Positions 23,294-25,825 of a DNA stretch of 25,825 nucleotides are shown piece by piece (within the stretch, counting starts at the first letter, position 1; every line of letters starts with the position of its first letter). The DNA comes from Perlabentimonas sp034006965 (GTDB lineage Bacteria > Bacteroidota > Bacteroidia > Bacteroidales > Tenuifilaceae). Where the stretch lies: assembly GCA_034006965.1 (NCBI GenBank), contig JAVERU010000035.1, positions 1 through 25,825 of the forward strand, written 5' to 3'. Made by a program: the position numbers and the translations under genes. The notes below the pieces were generated by a model that was given only the letters and a program-made list of their open reading frames with translations, was not told where the DNA came from and ran no database searches.

Positions 23294-25666
23294 TTATTCA
23301 ATGCTAAAGCTAACGCTGTGCGAATTTCCTGCATCATCAACCAGCGTAAGGGTGTATACTCCCGGCGATGGGTTTAGGGCCAATTTGTGAAAACGTTGGG
23401 TCGATCCCACATACTCTTCGTTTAGATGCCAAAAGATGGTGGCATCCTGTCGGCTATGGGCAACTTCAAAAATTGCTTCGGTACGCTTGCCATCAATATC
23501 CCGAGGGATAAATATTTTGGCATTTTCAATCCGCGGGTACAGCAACGACATGGTGTTTTGCTCCTCCTCGGGACCACAGTTGGCAATGTAGGGTGGCAGG
23601 GGTTTGTAAAACGAATTCTTGCTTTTGTAGTACCACTCCATGGCGGGCGGAAGCACAAACCATGATTCGCTAATCATATCGTTGGTGCTAATGCACCTGT
23701 CGGTTACCCTATGTGTTTTCTGTGGATTTAGGTGAACCAGCCTATGGTATGGGCAAGCGCCTGTTTCCAACCCTTTGGCTGGGATCCAAACCGTATCAAC
23801 AGGCGAGCAAATGGATGAGGCTCTATGTCCGCTATGGCGGCAAATGGGCACGCGAACCATATCGTCAGTAGGGCTATCGAACCAACCCGAGGCGGGGAGG
23901 AGTCCAAACACATCGAACAGTATGGGGGCGGCTGCCGTTACCCCAGTTAGGTTGGGCCTGCCTTCACCCGAGGCATTGCCAACCCACACGGCAACCACAT
24001 ACCTTGGGTTAAGGCCAATGGCCCATGCGTCTCGGTGCCCAAAGCTGGTGCCGGTTTTCCAAGCTACCGATCGCGACGACGAGAAGTATTGCCAACCCGC
24101 CTGCTCATCGGGGCGGGCAACCTCTTTCATCGCCTCAAAGGTGAAGTGAATTGCCGAAGCGCTAAGTAATGAATGTTCCGCTAAATTCGTATAGTCTTCA
24201 TCTTGGTCTCTGCTATGGAATTGTGGCGAGATGTAATTGTTGGTTTTATACCTGCTTTGATATGACCTAAAGTTCTTTAGCTCCCTGGCCATACCGGCGT
24301 AAACTCCCGCTAAATCCCAAAGCGAAGCTTCTGCACCGCCAAGTATTAGCGAAAGTCCATATTCGCTGGGCGATCGGGAAAGCGTGGTGAGTCCCAGCTT
24401 CTGAAGGATATGCTGAAAACGCTCCACGCCGTATTGCTGTAGCATTCGAACTGCTGGAACGTTCAACGATCGGGCAATAGCTCGCGATGCAGGAACTGCC
24501 CCATCGTACCCTGGATTAAAGTTTTTTGGCGAGTAGCCACCAATTTGTGTTGGTATATCGGCAATAAGCGTACGGGGAAGAATCATCCCATCGTGCAGCA
24601 TGGCGGCGTAAAGAAAGGGTTTGAGTATGCTACCTGTGCTTCGGGGCGAAGTAATGATATCGACATGATTGCCCGATACGCTGCTCGATACGTTGCCAAC
24701 GTAAGCCACGGGGCTGTTGGTGTCGACATCAATTATCAGTACGGCTGCATTGTGTATCTGGTTGGCCGATAGGTGTTCGTGATGGTGCTTAATAATTTCA
24801 TTGGCTCTTTCCTGTAGCCTTGGGTCGATGGTTGTGCTTATTGTCTTCCCTTGAAACCCATCCCTTATGGCTCGGGATAGCAGATGTGGCGCTAGCTGGG
24901 GCAGTGGCATTGGTTCGCTTGGAGGTGGCTCAAGCATCGATAGCCTGTACGTTAAGCTGTCGATGGTTCCCCTGCGGAAAAGTTTATTGAGTAGCAGATT
25001 CCTTTTTGCTATAAGCACATCGGGGTTGCGCCCGGGGTGCACCAAGGCGGGGGCATTAGGCAGCACGGCCAGCGCAGCCGACTCGGCCCAGCTTAGCTCA
25101 CTGGCCGACCTACCAAAGTATCGCCAAGCAGCCGCATCGAGGCCTACCACGTTGCCCCCAAAAGGGGCATTGGAGGTATACATTGCTAGAATCTCGTTTT
25201 TACTCGTTCCCAGCTCAAGCCTCATGGCAAGGGTCGCCTCAATCACTTTTTCCCAAAGCGTTCTAGGCCTGTTGTTGCGAGATAGCCTAACGGCTTGTTG
25301 GGTGATGGTGCTACCTCCCTGAATGATCCGTTTTGCCTTGATGTTGTTGTATGCAGCGCGGACTATTGACGCAGGGTTTATTCCCGGGTGGTGGTAGAAA
25401 TATCGATCCTCAAACTCAATAATGCATTTTGCAAATTTTACGGGGATAGAGTCGTTGTGGGGGAATCGGTACTGCTGGTCGGCTGCAATTGATGCAGCAA
25501 GCAGCGAGCCATCTTTTGCCAGCAGAACCGTGCTGGTTGGGTTGTTAATACTGGGTTTGCTGATGCAGAGAAATAGGGCGATGATTATAACGCCCAAAAG
25601 AATAGCCCATGAGGTTCTCTTGTGGTCTTTAATAATTTCAACAACATTTAAAATTCGAGAGTTCAT
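23294..25666 (-). CDS. pbpC: Penicillin-binding protein 1C (bifunctional peptidoglycan synthase)
   Basis: PBP1C is a bifunctional glycosyltransferase/transpeptidase anchored in the inner membrane and active in the periplasm on lipid II and glycan strands. This 790-residue protein has an N-terminal membrane anchor at about 19-36. The GT51 glycosyltransferase has the catalytic Glu86 in EDRYFYHHPG and QGGSTITQQ at 116-124. The transpeptidase has the active-site Ser346 and Lys349 in GSILKP, SLN at 400-402 and KTGT at 537-540. A C-terminal domain of about 90 residues, ending in the immunoglobulin-like VYTLTLVDDAGNSHSVSF, is the specific mark of PBP1C and separates it from PBP1A/1B. All catalytic motifs are intact. 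Its usual partner, alpha-2-macroglobulin, is in the same window but not adjacent. The upstream neighbour is an IS630-like transposase end, 44 bp away, so its promoter may have been affected by insertion. Confidence 0.95.
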   Translation of the reverse strand: MNSRILNVVEIIKDHKRTSWAILLGVIIIALFLCISKPSINNPTSTVLLAKDGSLLAASIAADQQYRFPHNDSIPVKFAKCIIEFEDRYFYHHPGINPASIVRAAYNNIKAKRIIQGGSTITQQAVRLSRNNRPRTLWEKVIEATLAMRLELGTSKNEILAMYTSNAPFGGNVVGLDAAAWRYFGRSASELSWAESAALAVLPNAPALVHPGRNPDVLIAKRNLLLNKLFRRGTIDSLTYRLSMLEPPPSEPMPLPQLAPHLLSRAIRDGFQGKTISTTIDPRLQERANEIIKHHHEHLSANQIHNAAVLIIDVDTNSPVAYVGNVSSSVSGNHVDIITSPRSTGSILKPFLYAAMLHDGMILPRTLIADIPTQIGGYSPKNFNPGYDGAVPASRAIARSLNVPAVRMLQQYGVERFQHILQKLGLTTLSRSPSEYGLSLILGGAEASLWDLAGVYAGMARELKNFRSYQSRYKTNNYISPQFHSRDQDEDYTNLAEHSLLSASAIHFTFEAMKEVARPDEQAGWQYFSSSRSVAWKTGTSFGHRDAWAIGLNPRYVVAVWVGNASGEGRPNLTGVTAAAPILFDVFGLLPASGWFDSPTDDMVRVPICRHSGHRASSICSPVDTVWIPAKGLETGACPYHRLVHLNPQKTHRVTDRCISTNDMISESWFVLPPAMEWYYKSKNSFYKPLPPYIANCGPEEEQNTMSLLYPRIENAKIFIPRDIDGKRTEAIFEVAHSRQDATIFWHLNEEYVGSTQRFHKLALNPSPGVYTLTLVDDAGNSHSVSFSIE

Positions 25667-25710
25667 CGCGGGTTTGCAGTCTATTTTGCCATGAATATAC
25701 TAGTGTTATG

Positions 25711-25825
25711 TTAATTATAAATTGACGGATAAAGACGCTTTAGCTTAATCCTAGCATCTTTAGTTGTGAATCTCCAATTAATCTTACAATCCTTACTGTT
25801 TCTCTCGTTTTGCCATGCTTCAACC
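25711..25825 (-). CDS. IS630-like transposase, C-terminal end only (runs off window)
   Basis: On the minus strand an open frame enters from the right edge and ends at TAA 25711-25713. It gives 37 residues that include EAWQNERNSK, INWRFTTKDARIKLKRLYP and a final SIYN. The W.FTT.DAR.KLK.LYP ending is the recognised tail of IS630-superfamily DDE transposases. The catalytic residues would lie outside the window, so intactness cannot be judged. The insertion-sequence end, expected within a few tens of bases of the stop codon, should fall in the 44-bp gap before pbpC (25667-25710); I could not pick out its inverted repeat with only one end in view. Family assignment rests on remembered tail motifs. 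Confidence 0.72.
   Translation of the reverse strand, partial: VEAWQNERNSKDCKINWRFTTKDARIKLKRLYPSIYN

Noticed and set aside
24867..25322. 151-codon plus-strand frame opposite pbpC
   Set aside because: Antisense of the glycosyltransferase domain with intact motifs on the other strand.
1..25825. CRISPR array, tRNA or rRNA genes, prophage or defence genes
   Set aside because: No regularly spaced direct repeats, no cloverleaf or ribosomal segments and no phage or defence protein motifs were seen on either strand.

Overview
The window reads as chromosomal DNA of a Bacteroidota bacterium, most likely an anaerobic or microaerophilic member of the Bacteroidales/Marinilabiliales type. Grounds for this are an FeFe-hydrogenase maturase (HydF), a heme-receptor-like TonB-dependent transporter with an N-terminal carboxypeptidase-regulatory-like domain, a large lipoprotein alpha-2-macroglobulin, BNR-repeat secreted proteins, weak Shine-Dalgarno sequences, and several start-proximal matches to the Bacteroidota -7 box (TAnnTTTG). 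The assignment is inference; no rRNA or tRNA lies in the window. Coding density is high, and 13 complete protein genes plus one partial gene at the right edge can be supported.

Region 1 (1-2270) has a divergent pair. A short alternative-oxidase-like diiron membrane protein lies on the minus strand with a clear terminator at its 3' end. hydF lies on the plus strand. Pairing an oxygen-consuming quinol oxidase with the scaffold needed to build an oxygen-labile hydrogenase is suggestive. Region 2 (2251-6876, minus strand) is a signalling and envelope cluster: a TPR/SpoIIE-type phosphatase anchored in the inner membrane, then an OmpA-family protein, then an OmpL47-repeat protein whose N-terminal module is paralogous to that of the OmpA protein. 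Region 3 (7065-14858, minus strand) holds a DHA2-type MFS exporter, an unknown beta-rich secreted protein, and a 1848-residue lipoprotein alpha-2-macroglobulin with an intact thioester motif.

Region 4 (15056-21690, plus strand) holds a PepSY membrane protein, a TonB-dependent receptor with FRAP and NPDL boxes, and a 1102-residue BNR/sortilin-like exported protein. The most unusual DNA in the window sits between the PepSY and receptor genes. It is a roughly 237-bp non-coding element with 12-bp perfect terminal inverted repeats, a flanking 9-bp direct repeat, and a nested set of palindromes that includes an 18-bp perfect hairpin with a GCAA loop. Removing it with one direct-repeat copy would leave the two genes only 10 bp apart, so it looks like a MITE-type insertion that split an operon.

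Region 5 (21780-25825, minus strand) holds a soluble GAF histidine kinase and the bifunctional peptidoglycan synthase PBP1C. At the extreme right is the C-terminus of an IS630-like transposase that runs off the window. A strong stem-loop separates the convergent BNR-protein and kinase genes. PBP1C and alpha-2-macroglobulin are adjacent partners in E. coli; here they are in the same window on the same strand but separated by about 8.4 kb.
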